This document shows, piece after piece, positions 63,469 to 64,000 of a stretch of 64,000 nucleotides of DNA; within the stretch, counting starts at the first letter, position 1, and every line of letters begins with the position of its first letter. The DNA comes from Streptomyces cyaneus. GTDB lineage: Bacteria; Actinomycetota; Actinomycetes; Streptomycetales; Streptomycetaceae. The notes under the pieces are model-generated. The model worked only from the letters and a program-made list of their open reading frames with translations. It was not told the DNA's origin and made no database searches. The DNA is taken from the NCBI RefSeq assembly GCF_004028635.1, contig NZ_ML138678.1:186001-250000 (forward strand). The letters are read 5' to 3'. The position numbers were made by a program, and so were the translations under genes.

Positions 63469-64000
63469 AGCACCTCGTCGCAAGCCGCCCGCAGCCGCCG
63501 CACCCCCTCCGTGATCTCCCCCACCCCCGCCACCGCCGCGAAGCTCACCCGCACATGCCCGGCCGGAGGTTCCGCGCTGAAGTACGGGCGGCCGGGCGCG
63601 AGCGCGACGCCCGCGCGCAGGGCGGCGGAGGTCAAGGCCGACTCGTCGGCGCCGTCGGGCAGGCGCAGCCACAGGTGGTAGCCGCCGGACGGGATGTGCG
63701 GGAGGGCGAGTTCGGGGAGGTCGAGCCGCAGGGCGGCCGTCATCGCATCGCGGCGGGTCTTCAACTCTGCGGAGATCGCCCGCAGATGGCGCGGCCAGGC
63801 GGGCGAGCCCACGAGTTCGAGCGCGGCCTCCTGCAGCGGGCGGGGCACGAAGAAGGTGTCGACGACCTGGATGGCGCGCAGCCGCTCCAGCACCGGACCG
63901 CGGGCCGCGAGCGCGCTCAGCCGGAAGCTCGGTGAGGTCGCCTTGGTCAGGGAGGAGACATGGACGACGACGCCCTCGGGATCGTCGGCGGCCAGCGGAC
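63465..64000 (-). CDS. MocR-type PLP-dependent regulator/aminotransferase, C-terminal part
   Basis: The C-terminal about 178 residues of a fold-type I aminotransferase domain. VHVSSLTKATSPSFRLSALA includes the PLP Lys and Arg; IPSGGYHLWLRLPDGADESA and VALAPGRPYFSAEPPAGHVR are typical of the GntR/MocR regulators. The N-terminal DNA-binding part, if present, is off the window edge, so a plain aminotransferase cannot be excluded. Confidence 0.8.
   Translation of the reverse strand, partial: PLAADDPEGVVVHVSSLTKATSPSFRLSALAARGPVLERLRAIQVVDTFFVPRPLQEAALELVGSPAWPRHLRAISAELKTRRDAMTAALRLDLPELALPHIPSGGYHLWLRLPDGADESALTSAALRAGVALAPGRPYFSAEPPAGHVRVSFAAVAGVGEITEGVRRLRAACDEVL

Overview
The window is a chromosomal segment of a Streptomyces species. 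The evidence is very high G+C with strong third-position GC bias, many GTG starts and coupled GTGA/ATGA overlaps, the sporulation gene ssgB, and the arginine cluster argC-J-B-D-R with argH about 6 kb away. The gene order resembles what I recall of the S. coelicolor ssgB-to-argC interval (core chromosome). I see no transposase, integrase, plasmid gene or CRISPR array. Genes run off both ends: an SRPBCC protein at the left and a MocR-type regulator at the right.

Layout. 1-2.8 kb: divergent SRPBCC protein and a giant membrane protein. 2.9-9.5 kb (minus): a carbohydrate operon of binding lipoprotein, two ABC permeases, a DUF624 membrane protein and a Tat-exported PcRGLX/YetA-like protein, preceded by LacI-type operators; this suggests uptake and breakdown of a pectin-derived sugar. 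10-17.3 kb: tRNA-Val(CAC), a TIGR02611 membrane protein, ssgB, a CGNR regulator, small membrane proteins, a DsbA-fold protein, a tandem GNAT, pabB/pabC, then a five-tRNA array (Gly, Cys, three Val). 17.3-23.2 kb: zinc-ribbon protein, APH-like kinase, a tandem-repeat intergenic region, Ser/Thr kinase, NUDIX hydrolase, TrmH methyltransferase.

23.2-30.7 kb (minus): corrin genes, namely a CysG-like uroporphyrinogen methyltransferase, a giant BluB-CobT fusion and CobL (CbiE-CbiT). 30.8-34.5 kb: a GNAT and the metN-metI-metQ methionine importer, preceded by a 28-codon apparently leaderless ORF ending in Cys and Met codons, a candidate attenuation leader peptide. 34.6-43.7 kb: HAD hydrolase, small membrane proteins, GNAT, sigma-like protein, secreted glycerophosphodiesterase, acyltransferase, TetR/MFS efflux pair, aldo/keto reductase, secreted lipase.

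43.9-56 kb: argH, an internally duplicated secreted protein of unknown function, a PNPOx-like protein, an L,D-transpeptidase-like protein, a three-gene flavin electron-transfer unit (ferric-reductase-like membrane protein, double FMN-binding protein, ApbE flavin transferase), then argR-D-B-J-C. Paired ARG boxes with the same 20-bp spacing precede argC and argH. 56-64 kb: stand-alone TOPRIM protein divergent from a HEAT-repeat protein, a secreted GH51-type arabinofuranosidase, DUF6314, a histidine-phosphatase-like protein lacking its catalytic histidines, a GNAT remnant, DUF6461 and the MocR-type gene.

The observations I would follow first are the Cys/Met leader peptide of metNIQ, the hairpin with a T-tract in the bluB-cobT leader, the flavinylation unit, and the duplicated secreted protein. 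All functional calls rest on motif recognition by eye; no database search was run.
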